A DNA stretch of 64,000 nucleotides, taken from Actinopolymorpha sp. NPDC004070 (lineage in GTDB: Bacteria > Actinomycetota > Actinomycetes > Propionibacteriales > Actinopolymorphaceae). The translations under genes were made by a program, and so were the position numbers. A model generated the notes under the pieces. That model was not told the origin of the DNA and did not search any database. It was given only the letters and a program-made list of their open reading frames with translations. The stretch spans positions 62,001 through 126,000 of the forward strand of contig NZ_JBEXMJ010000014.1 in assembly GCF_040610475.1 (NCBI RefSeq), read 5' to 3'. Shown here piece by piece: positions 25,280 to 33,779 of the stretch. The number at the start of each line of letters is the position of its first letter. The first letter of the stretch is position 1.

Positions 25280-26503
25280 ATGACTGCTGGCAACGAGGCC
25301 GTTCTGGTGACCGGACTCGGCGCGACGACACCGCTCGGCGGGGACGTCGACTCGACCTGGGCGGCCATGCTCGCGGGCGAGTCGGGGATCACTCCGCTCG
25401 AGGCGGAGTGGGCTGCCGACCTCCCGGTGCGGATGGCGGGCAGGTTGAAGGTCGACCCCAGCGAGGTCATGGGGCGGGTTGAGGCCCGGCGGCTGGACCG
25501 CTGCGAGCAGATCGCCCTGATCGCCGCCCGGCAGGCCTGGGAGCACGCCGGCCGGCCCGAGGTCGAGCCGGAGCGGCTGGCGGTGGCGATCGGTACCGGC
25601 ATCGGCGGGGTGCTCACCACCCTCGGCCAGGACGACGTACTGGAGACCTCGGGCGTACGCCGGGTCTCCCCCCACACGGTGCCGATGCTGATGCCGAACG
25701 GCCCCGCCGCGTACGTCAGCATGGAGTTCGGCGCCCGCGGCGGCGCGCACACCCCGGTCAGCGCCTGCGCGTCCGGTGCGGAGGCGATCGCCCTCGGGCT
25801 CGACCTGATCCGGCTCGGTCGCGCCGACGTGGTGATCGCGGGTGGTACGGAAGCCTGCATCAGCGCGCTGCCGCTGGTCGGGTTCGCCAACGCGCGCGCC
25901 CACTCGATGCGCAACGACGCACCGCAGGAGGCGTCGCGCCCGTTCGACGTCGACCGGGACGGCTTCGTCTTCGCCGAGGGTGCCGCCGTGATCGTCCTCG
26001 AACGCGCCGACTTCGCCAGGGCTCGGTCCGCGCGCGTGCACGCCGCCCTCGCCGGGTCCGGCCTCACCTCCGACGCCGGCCACATCACCGCCGGCAGCCA
26101 GGAGGGCCAGGCCCGCGCGATCCGGATGGCGGTGAAGGCCGCCGGCGTGGCCCCGGAGGAGATCGGGCTCGTCCACGCGCACGCGACGTCCACGCCGATC
26201 GGTGACATCACCGAGGCCGGCTCGGTCACCGAGGCGATCGGTCCCCACCCGGCCGTGACCGCCACGAAGTCGATGACCGGCCACACGTTCGGGGCCGCGG
26301 GCGCGATCGGTGCGATGGCGTCGATCCTGGCCCTGCGCGACCAGGTCGTTCCCCCGACGATCAACCTCCACCAGCTCGACCCGGCGGTGAAGCTCGACGT
26401 GGTGTCCGGCGAGGCGCGGAAGATGCAGCTGAACGCCGCACTGGCCAACTCGTTCGGCTTCGGCGGCCACAACGCGGCCCTGGTGTTCACGACCGCGCAG
26501 TGA
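25280..26503 (+). CDS. Beta-ketoacyl-ACP synthase II (FabF-type)
   Basis: 407 residues with the complete thiolase fold. Catalytic triad: Cys163 (VSACASGAEAI), His301 (HAHATSTPIGD) and His335 (KSMTGHTFGAAGA); Lys330 is also present. Numbering is almost that of E. coli FabF (163/303/340). It condenses acyl-ACP with malonyl-ACP. It is not in a fab operon: it stands alone with convergent and divergent neighbours, so it may be a secondary or special-purpose synthase. The second-histidine motif has Ala (HAT) where Gly is usual. ATG 25280 follows GAGAAGGGG. Confidence 0.92.
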   Translation: MTAGNEAVLVTGLGATTPLGGDVDSTWAAMLAGESGITPLEAEWAADLPVRMAGRLKVDPSEVMGRVEARRLDRCEQIALIAARQAWEHAGRPEVEPERLAVAIGTGIGGVLTTLGQDDVLETSGVRRVSPHTVPMLMPNGPAAYVSMEFGARGGAHTPVSACASGAEAIALGLDLIRLGRADVVIAGGTEACISALPLVGFANARAHSMRNDAPQEASRPFDVDRDGFVFAEGAAVIVLERADFARARSARVHAALAGSGLTSDAGHITAGSQEGQARAIRMAVKAAGVAPEEIGLVHAHATSTPIGDITEAGSVTEAIGPHPAVTATKSMTGHTFGAAGAIGAMASILALRDQVVPPTINLHQLDPAVKLDVVSGEARKMQLNAALANSFGFGGHNAALVFTTAQ

Positions 26504-26535
26504 TCCGGCCCGCGCTGACCTGGTCCGACCCGCGC

Positions 26536-26572
26536 ACTGACCCCCGTTCGCCGACCGGCGACGGGGGTCAGT
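26536..26572. terminator. Bidirectional terminator hairpin
   Basis: ACTGACCCCCGT (26536-26547) pairs perfectly with ACGGGGGTCAGT (26561-26572); the 13-base loop contains a further CGCC/GGCG pairing. It lies between two convergent genes and includes the TGA stop of the VOC gene in one arm. Confidence 0.75.
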
Positions 26573-26954
26573 CCGTCGCGACCGGGTGGTCGCTCGCGCT
26601 CCTGCGGAGTACGCAGAACTCGTTGCCCTCGGGATCGGCGAGCACGGCCCAGCCGTGGTCCACGCCGCTGCGGCGGTCGGTGACCATGGTCGCCCCCACC
26701 TCGAGCAGGCGCTTGACCTCCGTGTCGGGGTCGCCCGCGGGGCGAAGGCACACGTGGACGCGGTTCTTCACCGTCTTCGGTTCGGGAACGCGGCAGAAGA
26801 AGAGGGTCGGCCCGAACGGCTGGGCGATGCTGGCCTCGGGGTCACCGGGAAAGTCGTCCGCGGCCACCGGATGGCCGGTGACCTTGCTCCAGAACTGCGC
26901 CAGTCCGAACGGGTCGGCACAGTCGAACACGATGTTGTGCACGAGGGCGGTCAT
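26568..26954 (-). CDS. VOC-family (glyoxalase-like) protein
   Basis: 128 residues. Single glyoxalase-like module pair: VHNIVFDCADPFGLAQFWSKVTGHPV, FFCRVPEPKTVKNRVHVCLRP and GVDHGWAVLADPEGNEFCVL, the last being the typical end of this group. Metal ligands cannot be assigned safely. ATG 26954 is preceded by TTATAAAGGTCTG, so an AT-rich -10 (TTATAA) lies within 15 bp of the start, suggesting a very short leader. The 245 bp upstream (26955-27199) holds no gene I can support, only a possible scrap ending ALADALHGLEPR. Confidence 0.9.
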   Translation of the reverse strand: MTALVHNIVFDCADPFGLAQFWSKVTGHPVAADDFPGDPEASIAQPFGPTLFFCRVPEPKTVKNRVHVCLRPAGDPDTEVKRLLEVGATMVTDRRSGVDHGWAVLADPEGNEFCVLRRSASDHPVATD

Positions 26955-27199
26955 CAGACCTTTATAACACCGCGTGTCAGCGCGGCTCCAGACCGTGCAG
27001 GGCATCGGCGAGCGCGTCGGAGACTTTGTCCACCACGGCCCCCTGGTCCGCCTGTGCCGCCGATCTCGTCGAAGCCCTCGGCACGGAGCATGTCCACCAG
27101 TTCCGGCCCGCGAGGACGGCACCACCGAGGACTCCCGGAGGCCTTGTCCCGCGGGCCCGCATCAGTGTCAATGCCTAGTTGCGGACACCGTCACCCGTG

Positions 27200-27728
27200 T
27201 CAGAGCATCCGGCGCATGCAGGTTCGCGGCCATCGGTCCAGACCATGGGCCGCCTCACGTTCGCGGATCCTCCGCAGACCAGGGGTGAGGTCGCCGTCGT
27301 CCATGAACACGAAGCCGCAGCGTAGGTAGTAAGGCGCGTTCCACGGTACGTCGGTGAACGTGGTGAGGGTGAGCGCGAGTACCCCCTCGCCGGTCGCGTA
27401 GGCGGCGAGATGGTCCACCAGTGAACCGGCCGACACCTCGACGCGCGCTCTCCGGATGCACCGAGACCTGCTCGACGTGCAGGTTGCCGTCAACGCGGTC
27501 GGCGATCAGGTAGGCGACCGGAGAGTCGGTGTCGGTGTCGGTGCTGTCGGTCGCGACCCAGGCCAGGCCGGCGTCGTGGTAGCGGGCGAGCTCGCCGAGC
27601 GAGAGCGGCTCGTCGTCGGCGACCTCCGGCATGCCGATGTCCCGGAAGCTCTGGCCGGCCGCTCTCTCGATCGCCTGGAGGAGGGGCAACTCCTCCAGGC
27701 GGACAGCTCGGATGCGCACGGGGTGCAT
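27200..27728 (-). pseudogene. GNAT-family acetyltransferase with a one-base frameshift
   Basis: Frame 1 from ATG 27728: VRIRAVRLEELPLLQAIERA, GLAWVATDS, AYLIADRVDGNLHVEQVSVHP and ESARRGVGR (acetyl-CoA loop). At 27424-27425 the reading must drop one base to continue as SLVDHLAAYATGEGVLALTL, VPWNAPYYLRCGFVF to the stop at 27200. Removing one T from CGGTTCACTGG restores a normal 175-residue GNAT with RRGVGRSLVDHLA. The rest of both halves is undamaged, so this is either a very recent mutation or a sequencing error. Confidence 0.85.
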
Positions 27729-27766
27729 TGTCCTCAGTGCACGGCTCGGTGCCACCGAATGAAACT

Positions 27767-28498
27767 TCAGAACGGCGTTCCGCATACCGTGCGGGCGATT
27801 TCCACGAGGAGTTCGGCAACCCGATCCGGGGCGGCCTCCATCGCCGTGTGCACGGTGGGCAGGTCGTACACGCGCCAGTTGCCGCCGAGCCCGGCGGCGA
27901 TCGGGTCGAAGATCTCTCCGGTCTCCTGGTTGGCCGTGCACTGGATGAAGCTGCACGGCAAGCCCGCACCGACCGGCCGGGTGAGGCGTACCGGCTCCTC
28001 GAAGCAACGCAGCGGATGGTCGGTCCACCGCGGGTTCATCCACCGGAGGTTCTCCTCCGTGGACGCCGTACGCCACTCCTCCTCCAGCGGGATGCGCCAG
28101 CCGTCACCCTCGCGCCGGGCAAGCTCGCGGTTGTGCCGGCCGCCACCCGGCGGCACCAGGTCGTGCAGCGACTGCCCGTCGTGCGGGACGAAGGCGTCAA
28201 GATAGACGAGTTGGGCAAGGCGTTCGGGCACCCGGTCGCACACACCGGTGACGACCATGCCGCCGTAGCTGTGCCCGACGAGCACGACGTCGGTGAGGTC
28301 GTCGTACTCCAGCACCCGGACGATGTCCTCGACATGCGTGCCGAGCCCGACCTCCGGCGACGCCAGGTGTGCCCGCTCACCGAGCCCGGTGAGCGTGGGC
28401 GTACGCACGTCGTGTCCCTGCGACCGCAGCGCCGACGCGACGTGCTTCCAGATCCAGCCGCCACACCACGCGCCGTGGACGAGTACGAACGACGTCAC
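27767..28498 (-). CDS. Alpha/beta-hydrolase (salicylate-esterase/EstC-like)
   Basis: 243 residues. Typical N-terminus FVLVHGAWCGGWIWKHVASAL (oxyanion HG), nucleophile elbow VVLVGHSYGGMVVTG (Ser near residue 80), a cap region rich in Trp/Arg, and a C-terminal His in YDLPTVHTAMEAAPD with Asp before it. This matches the small esterase group around EstC and plant methylesterases. GTG 28498 follows GGGGAGGGGAGC. It lies 52 bp after the VOC gene and 38 bp before the GNAT remnant, so the four minus-strand genes from the TetR gene onward may form an operon. Confidence 0.9.
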   Translation of the reverse strand: MTSFVLVHGAWCGGWIWKHVASALRSQGHDVRTPTLTGLGERAHLASPEVGLGTHVEDIVRVLEYDDLTDVVLVGHSYGGMVVTGVCDRVPERLAQLVYLDAFVPHDGQSLHDLVPPGGGRHNRELARREGDGWRIPLEEEWRTASTEENLRWMNPRWTDHPLRCFEEPVRLTRPVGAGLPCSFIQCTANQETGEIFDPIAAGLGGNWRVYDLPTVHTAMEAAPDRVAELLVEIARTVCGTPF

Positions 28499-28550
28499 AG
28501 CTCCCCTCCCCTTGGGTATGCCGCCGACCCCATCGGATCGCTGTCAAGCG

Positions 28551-28943
28551 CTAGTTGCGCTTGCAGACCATCAGGAGGTTGCCGTCGGGGTCACGGAACT
28601 GCAGGAACGACACACTGCCGATGTCCTCGATGTCGCTTTCGACCTTGACGTCGTTGGCCTGCAGGTGCGCGAGGCACGCCTCCAGGTCGGTCGACCACCA
28701 GAAGAATCGCGGCGGGCCGGCGATGTCGAAGTCCGGCTTGTTGGCGTCCAGTGCGAGCCCCACCTCGCCGGTGGTCGGCAGGTCGTAGATGGTGTCCTCG
28801 TGCGAGGCCTCCCCTACGGGCAGGCCCAGCAGCGCGGAGTACCACTCGATCGACCGCCGCATGTCCCGCACCGGGATGAACACCATGCCTACGCGGTTCT
28901 CGATCGGGGAACCTGCAGGCCGGTCGGTCGCGGGCGTGCTCAT
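28551..28943 (-). CDS. VOC-family protein
   Basis: 130 residues. VGMVFIPVRDMRRSIEWYSALLGLPV, LALDANKPDFD, FFWWSTDLEACLAHLQANDV and a C-terminal FLQFRDPDGNLLMVCKRN define a standard glyoxalase/bleomycin-resistance module. ATG 28943 is preceded by AAGGAGG at five bases; an upstream in-frame ATG at 28964 is rejected for that reason. Located between the TetR gene and the esterase on the same strand. Confidence 0.9.
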   Translation of the reverse strand: MSTPATDRPAGSPIENRVGMVFIPVRDMRRSIEWYSALLGLPVGEASHEDTIYDLPTTGEVGLALDANKPDFDIAGPPRFFWWSTDLEACLAHLQANDVKVESDIEDIGSVSFLQFRDPDGNLLMVCKRN

Positions 28944-29034
28944 GCGTCCTCCTTGACACCGCATCCGGTGCCGTCGTCACGAAGAAGTGGGTGCGATCGG
29001 GAGGAGCGTAACCGGTGATCGGCGACCACGCGTG

Positions 29035-29673
29035 TCACGGCTCCGGCGAGATTCTGGCGAGGAGATTCTCCAGAGACCGGCGTACGGCGGTCACCACGTC
29101 CGGCCGGCGCCGGAATCCCCACACTGTAAGGGATCCCTGCCACTGGGAGACCACGAGTTCACCGAGGCCGCGTACGCCACCAGGGATGCCCCCGCCCACG
29201 TCCGCCAGCCGTTCCTCGACGGCTGCGGCGAGGGTGTCAAGCCAGGCTTGCCCACGGGCGCGCAGCACCGGATCGCGCAGATCCTCACGGAGCAGCATCA
29301 ACTGGTCGGCGTACTCGTCCGCGTCCCTATCGCCGTCAGCGCCGTCAGCGCCGTCGGAGCCCGCGGTGTCCACGGCGTCGTACTGCCCACTCAGTCGTAC
29401 GAGCAGGTCGACGACTCCGGCCGCTCCCGACGGCGCCTCGGCACAGGCCCGTGCGGTCTGCTCGTCGAGCCGGTCCCAGGCGAGCAGCAAGGCCGCCCGC
29501 AGGAGATCGGCCCTCGACCCGAACCGCTGCACCAGGGTCGACGCCGCGAGGTCGACGCGGGCTGCCAGTGAGCCGAAGGACAGCGCGTCCGGTCCGGAGG
29601 CGCGCACGATCGACAGCGCGGCGGCCAGGAGCGCTTCGTCGGGGACTGTTCGCTTGCGGGGCACGGCACCCAT
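29035..29673 (-). CDS. TetR-family regulator
   Basis: 212 residues. HTH: LLAAALSIVRASGPDALSFGSLAARVDLAASTLVQRFGSRADLL. The ligand domain contains an acidic, repetitive insert (SDGADGADGDRDADEYAD) between helices, unusual for the family. It is divergent from the SDR gene, with a 52-bp intergenic region carrying a TATATAAA box and a CGAaCGgTCG half-palindrome, the likely operator for both genes. Confidence 0.9.
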   Translation of the reverse strand: MGAVPRKRTVPDEALLAAALSIVRASGPDALSFGSLAARVDLAASTLVQRFGSRADLLRAALLLAWDRLDEQTARACAEAPSGAAGVVDLLVRLSGQYDAVDTAGSDGADGADGDRDADEYADQLMLLREDLRDPVLRARGQAWLDTLAAAVEERLADVGGGIPGGVRGLGELVVSQWQGSLTVWGFRRRPDVVTAVRRSLENLLARISPEP

Positions 29674-29676
29674 CCT

Positions 29677-29695
29677 ATATAAACGAACGGTCGGT
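29677..29695. promoter_or_regulatory. TATA-like -10 and TetR-type operator between tetR and SDR
   Basis: TATATAAA (29676-29683) abuts CGAACGGTCG (29684-29693), an 8-of-10 palindrome of the classic TetR type. The site is 11 bp from the tetR start and about 30 bp before the SDR start. Confidence 0.5.
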
Positions 29696-29725
29696 CACAT
29701 ACGTGGGGCAGGGAGGAACGATCTC

Positions 29726-30679
29726 ATGAACGCACCGAACGGCAGCCGCGCACTGGACGGCAGGGTCGCGCTGGTCGCCGGCGGCACCCGCGGCGCCGGC
29801 CGCGGCATCGCGGTGGAGCTCGGCGCGGCCGGCGCGCACGTCTACGTCACCGGACGCAGCACCCGCGAACGCAGGTCGGAGTACAACCGGCCGGAGACGA
29901 TCGAGGAGACCGCCGAGCTCGTCACCGCCGCCGGCGGGACCGCCACCGCCGTGGCCGTGGACCACCAGCAGCCGGACCAGGTGGCCGACCTCGTACGCCG
30001 GATCGAGCAGGAGTCGGGCCGGCTGGACATCCTGGTCAACGACATCTGGGGCGGGGAGCAGTTGTTCGACTGGGACGCGAAGCTGTGGGACCACGACCTG
30101 GACAACGGCCTGCGGCTGCTTCGCCTGGCCGTGGAGACACACCTGATCACCAGCCACCACGCCCTTCCGCTGCTCACCCGTAAGCCGGGCGGGCTCGTGG
30201 TGGAGATGACCGACGGGACGTACGACTACAACTCCCGGACCTACCGCGTGTCGGCCTTCTACGACCTGGCGAAGTGGTCGGTGCTGCGCCTGGCCTGGAG
30301 CCAGGGCAAGGAACTCGCCGAGCGCGGCTGCACGGCGGTGGCGCTCACGCCGGGCTGGCTGCGCTCGGAGATGATGCTCGAGCACTACGGCGTCACCGAG
30401 GACACCTGGCGAGAGGTCCTCGACCGGCCGGTCCAGCCGCCGCTCCCCGACCCGGGACACTTCGGCATCTCCGAGACCCCGCGCTTCGTAGGCAGGGCGG
30501 TCGCCGCGCTGGCAGCCGACCCGGACGTCGCCCGGTGGAACCAGGCGTCGCTGTCGTCCGGGCAGCTGGCGAAGGAGTACGGCTTCACCGACCTGGACGG
30601 CAGCAGCCCGGACGCGTGGCGCTACATCGTCGAGGTCCAGGACCCGGGGAAGCCGCCGGCAGCGCACCTGTACCGCTGA
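29726..30679 (+). CDS. Short-chain dehydrogenase/reductase (SDR)
   Basis: 317 residues. Cofactor motif VALVAGGTRGAGRGIAVELG (T-G-x3-G-x-G variant with AGG), then DILVNDIWGGEQLF (N-A-G variant, here NDI) and active-site region VEMTDGTYDY...YRVSAFYDLAKWSV, with Tyr-x3-Lys read as YDLAK. The Ser is replaced by Thr/Asp in the preceding strand. Long C-terminal extension (GHFGISETPRFVGRAVAALA) as in the DHRS1-like group. GGGAGG lies nine bases before the ATG. Likely repressed by the divergent TetR. Confidence 0.92.
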   Translation: MNAPNGSRALDGRVALVAGGTRGAGRGIAVELGAAGAHVYVTGRSTRERRSEYNRPETIEETAELVTAAGGTATAVAVDHQQPDQVADLVRRIEQESGRLDILVNDIWGGEQLFDWDAKLWDHDLDNGLRLLRLAVETHLITSHHALPLLTRKPGGLVVEMTDGTYDYNSRTYRVSAFYDLAKWSVLRLAWSQGKELAERGCTAVALTPGWLRSEMMLEHYGVTEDTWREVLDRPVQPPLPDPGHFGISETPRFVGRAVAALAADPDVARWNQASLSSGQLAKEYGFTDLDGSSPDAWRYIVEVQDPGKPPAAHLYR

Positions 30680-30734
30680 CCTGTCCCACCACACCGCACC
30701 GTTTGCCAGGTGATCATCCGGGTAGGGCCGGGCC

Positions 30735-30944
30735 ATGCAGATTCAGAAGAGTCAGGTCGTGGACTTCCTCAAGCAGCACGGGCAGAGCGACAAGGCAGAG
30801 GCCGTCGCACAGCACCTTCCGGACACCATCGACACCGACAAGCATGCGGACCAGCTGAAGCAGCACGGGGTCGACCCGAGCCAGCTCACCCAGGGCGGTC
30901 TCGGCGACGCGGCGAAGGACGTCGGCGGCAAGCTCGGTCTGTGA
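30735..30944 (+). CDS. Small conserved hypothetical protein (69 residues)
   Basis: Acidic/amphipathic, helix-rich: IQKSQVVDFLKQHGQSDKAEA, QHLPDTIDTDKHADQLKQHG, a glycine-rich end (KDVGGKLGL). It resembles a short family in actinobacteria of stand-alone helical proteins, function unknown. No signal or membrane segment. It lies 55 bp after the SDR. The following 227 bp holds no supported gene; a 15-residue hydrophobic run (AEIYIQAFVAVLVLV) around 31030 is too short to call. Confidence 0.7.
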   Translation: MQIQKSQVVDFLKQHGQSDKAEAVAQHLPDTIDTDKHADQLKQHGVDPSQLTQGGLGDAAKDVGGKLGL

Positions 30945-31171
30945 CCGCGCCGCTTTCGTCCGACCTGCTTTCCCGGCCCGCGTCCGACCTGCTTCGCCGG
31001 ACGTGGGCCGGGGCAGGATCCCGGACGTGCAGACCGCTGAGATCTACATCCAGGCGTTCGTAGCCGTTCTGGTTCTGGTGGACTACACCGGCGTCTGGGT
31101 GGCATCCGGTCGTTCTACACCACCGGCTGACCCGACCCGGCGACACACATGCCCCGGCTAGGGTGATCACC

Positions 31172-33160
31172 ATGGCAGACGTCGAGGTTGCTCTGGTGAT
31201 ACTGACCGACCGGCGCGGGCGGATCGTCATGCAGCACCGGACCGACGACGCGCCCACCGATCCCGGCCTGTGGACCGTTCCCGGCGGGATGATCGAGCCC
31301 GGTGAGGACCCCGAGGTCGCCGTCCACCGGGAGTTGCTGGAGGAGACCGGACTCCGGTGCCCCACACTGTCGCTGGAACGCGTGATCGAGCGACGGTTCC
31401 ACGGCCGGCCGGTGCGCTACCACGTGTTCACGGGAACCACCGACGCCACGGACGATGACATCGTGCTCGGCGAGGGCCAGGCGATGGTCTTCGTGGCCCG
31501 GGACGAGGTCGGCCGCAAGGATCTGTCGCCGATCGCCCGGGAGGTGCTGACCGACCGCCTGCACGCGCCGGACGGCGCCGGCTCCGCTGTCGCCGCGGTG
31601 GCGCGGCAGCTGACCGAGGAGATTCCCCGGCTGCTCGCCGAGCAGGACCTCCCCGGCATGGCGGTCGGCATCTGTGACCGGTCGGGCATCCGATGGTCGG
31701 CCGGCTTCGGCGTTCGGGCTCGCGGCGGGAGGGAGCCTGTGTCCAGCCAGACGGTGTTCAGCATCCAGTCGGGTTCGAAGATGTACACCGCGACCGCCGT
31801 GATGCTCGCCGTCCAACGCGGGCTGGTCGACCTCGACACACCGATCACGGCGTACCTCCCGGACTTCACCGTGCACAGCCGCTGGGAGTCCGAACCCCAG
31901 CAGCGGATGACGTTGCGGCACCTGCTCTCCCACACCGCGGGCTTCACCCACGAGGCACCGCTGGGCAGCAACTTCGACGACCGCGACACCTCGTTCGAGG
32001 AGCACTGCCGGAGCATCAGCGCCACCTGGCTGCGGTTTCCCGTCGGCCACCACTACGAGTACTCCAACCTCGGGATCGACCTGGCGGCGCTGATCGTGCA
32101 GCAGGTCACCGGGGTGGCGTTCCACGAGTTCGTACGTACGGAAATCCTGCGTCCGCTGGGACTGCTCCGCACCAGCCTCGACCACGGGGTGATCGCCCGC
32201 GACCCCGACCGGGCGGTCGGGCACTCCACCGTCGGCAGCCGGATCCCGGTGCGGGTGCCGATGGTCGGTGCGGGTGGTGCGTACACCAACGTCGTCGACG
32301 CCCTGCGGTATCTGCACTTCCACCTCACCGGCGGTCGGGGCGTGCTGCGGCCGGAGCTGCTGGATCAGATGTACCAGATCCCGAATCCCCTTCCAGGGCA
32401 GCGTTTCGGCTACGGGCTGGGCGTCTCGGTCAGCCGCTGGAACGGCCGCCGGGTCCTCAACCACGGCGGCAGCGGCTTCGGTTTCCAGTCCGACATGGCC
32501 TGGGACCCCGACGCCGGGATCGGGGTGGTGATGCTCACCAACACCGACCAGCCGTTGAAGACCCGCCTGGCCATGGGGATGGTGGCCGACCTCACCGGCA
32601 GCGACCCGTACGTCCCGCCACCTCCGCCAGCAGCGACCGGCGTCGACCGCGAGGCCCTGGCGATGATGGCCGGTGAGTACGTCGGCCGCGGCTTCAGCGT
32701 CGTGCGGATCGGCGTCGACGGGGACCGGGTCTCTTTGGAGCGCGGCGGAGCCCGGCAGCCGCTGCGAGTGATCGGCGCAGACGAGCTCGTGGCCGAGGAC
32801 GACGGCTACCAGCGGTTCCGCTTGCTCGGCCACGACGGCGGCCCCGGTCACGACTATCTCGTCAGTGCCGACGACGGCAGCACCTACTACCGCAACGACG
32901 CTCCGTCGCTGGGTGACGACGCCCTCGTGACTTCGTACGGCATCGACTACATGGGTACGCGAATCGGGAGGCTGCAACTGCGCCGTTCCGGCGTGGATGC
33001 CACCCTGATCGGCGACGGCGACGAGTTCGGCTTTCCGCCGCTGCGGCTCACCGAGCACGCGACCGGGCTGTACTTCTGCGCGATGGGCGAGGCGCTGGAC
33101 CTGACCGGTGAGCGGCCCACGTACGCCAACATCGCCCTCCACCCCGAGGGCCCGAGCTGA
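31172..33160 (+). CDS. Nudix hydrolase fused to a class C beta-lactamase-like serine hydrolase
   Basis: 662 residues. Residues 1-130 are a Nudix domain with an exact box (GMIEPGE-x7-REllEETGL, about 39-61), which hydrolyses nucleoside diphosphate-type substrates. Residues about 140-500 are a penicillin-binding-protein-like/beta-lactamase C domain with Ser200-x-x-Lys203 (QSGSKMYTA), Tyr297-x-Asn299 (YEYSNLG) and His431-Gly-Gly (LNHGGSGFG). A C-terminal beta domain of about 160 residues follows. No signal peptide is seen although the esterase domain is usually exported, so both activities should be cytoplasmic. GTG 31163 is an alternative start. Confidence 0.92.
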   Translation: MADVEVALVILTDRRGRIVMQHRTDDAPTDPGLWTVPGGMIEPGEDPEVAVHRELLEETGLRCPTLSLERVIERRFHGRPVRYHVFTGTTDATDDDIVLGEGQAMVFVARDEVGRKDLSPIAREVLTDRLHAPDGAGSAVAAVARQLTEEIPRLLAEQDLPGMAVGICDRSGIRWSAGFGVRARGGREPVSSQTVFSIQSGSKMYTATAVMLAVQRGLVDLDTPITAYLPDFTVHSRWESEPQQRMTLRHLLSHTAGFTHEAPLGSNFDDRDTSFEEHCRSISATWLRFPVGHHYEYSNLGIDLAALIVQQVTGVAFHEFVRTEILRPLGLLRTSLDHGVIARDPDRAVGHSTVGSRIPVRVPMVGAGGAYTNVVDALRYLHFHLTGGRGVLRPELLDQMYQIPNPLPGQRFGYGLGVSVSRWNGRRVLNHGGSGFGFQSDMAWDPDAGIGVVMLTNTDQPLKTRLAMGMVADLTGSDPYVPPPPPAATGVDREALAMMAGEYVGRGFSVVRIGVDGDRVSLERGGARQPLRVIGADELVAEDDGYQRFRLLGHDGGPGHDYLVSADDGSTYYRNDAPSLGDDALVTSYGIDYMGTRIGRLQLRRSGVDATLIGDGDEFGFPPLRLTEHATGLYFCAMGEALDLTGERPTYANIALHPEGPS

Positions 33161-33288
33161 CGTGAGCTGACCGGCGACCGTCCTGGGCGGTATGTCCCTC
33201 CTGGCCGACCGGGACGCCGGCCACCGAGAACGAGGCGGCCGTTCGGCGTATGGTGGCCGCCGGGGGACAGCCAAGGAGGTGGTCTGCC

Positions 33289-33678
33289 GTGAGAGTGACG
33301 CGAGGTTTCGGCGCCGCGGGCGTGTTCCTGCTCGCCACCGTCCTCATGATCGTTTCGCTCGTGTGCTGCGTCACCGTGGTGCTGCTGCCGCTGGGGATTC
33401 CGCTGGCGTTGTTCGCGGTGCGGCTGTACGGCAAGGGTGCCAAGATGCTGCTTCCGCGCCCACAGGAGGTGCAGCGCGGACTGGGCAGGCTGTGGCGGCG
33501 CAAGGCCAAGAAGGTCCGCAAGGACACCCGCAGCGAGATCAAGGGCGCCCGAAAACGGTTCGGAAGGGCACGCGACAACGCCGGCGACGAGCTCAAGGGA
33601 GCGACCAAGAGCGCCAGGAAGGTACGCAAGAACGCCGGGCGCCGCGTTCGCAAACTACGCAAGTCCGTGAAGGCCTGA
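33289..33678 (+). CDS. Two-helix membrane protein with long Lys/Arg-rich tail
   Basis: 129 residues from GTG 33289, preceded by AAGGAGG at nine bases. The first 50 residues are hydrophobic (GVFLLATVLMIVSLVCCVTVVLLPLGIPLALFAV), probably two membrane passes. The remaining 75 residues are extremely basic and heptad-like (RRKAKKVRKDTRSEIKGARK, SARKVRKNAGRRVRKLRKSV), resembling histone H1-like or LPXTG-free nucleic-acid-binding tails. No family is recognised. The tail could bind DNA, RNA, teichoic acid or phospholipid on the cytoplasmic face. Confidence 0.75.
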   Translation: MRVTRGFGAAGVFLLATVLMIVSLVCCVTVVLLPLGIPLALFAVRLYGKGAKMLLPRPQEVQRGLGRLWRRKAKKVRKDTRSEIKGARKRFGRARDNAGDELKGATKSARKVRKNAGRRVRKLRKSVKA

Positions 33679-33733
33679 GCCTGTACCGGAATCGGCGGCG
33701 GCTCAGCCCCGGAATCGGACCGGCCGGTTGAGG

Positions 33734-33779
33734 ACAGCTCCCACCTGATCGGGCGTCACCCCACCAGAGTGGGAGCTGT
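33734..33779 (+). promoter_or_regulatory. Hairpin over the start of the TIM-barrel gene
   Basis: ACAGCTCCCAC (33734-33744) pairs perfectly with GTGGGAGCTGT (33769-33779) around a 24-base loop. The right arm contains both candidate GTG starts (33769, 33778) and the only ribosome-site-like GGGAG (33771-33775). In mRNA it would hide the start; otherwise it could be a terminator of the upstream gene. Confidence 0.55.

Noticed and set aside
26955..27199. Short minus-strand frame with ALADALHGLEPR
   Set aside because: Looks faintly protein-like but has no domain, start or context; likely a scrap or chance.
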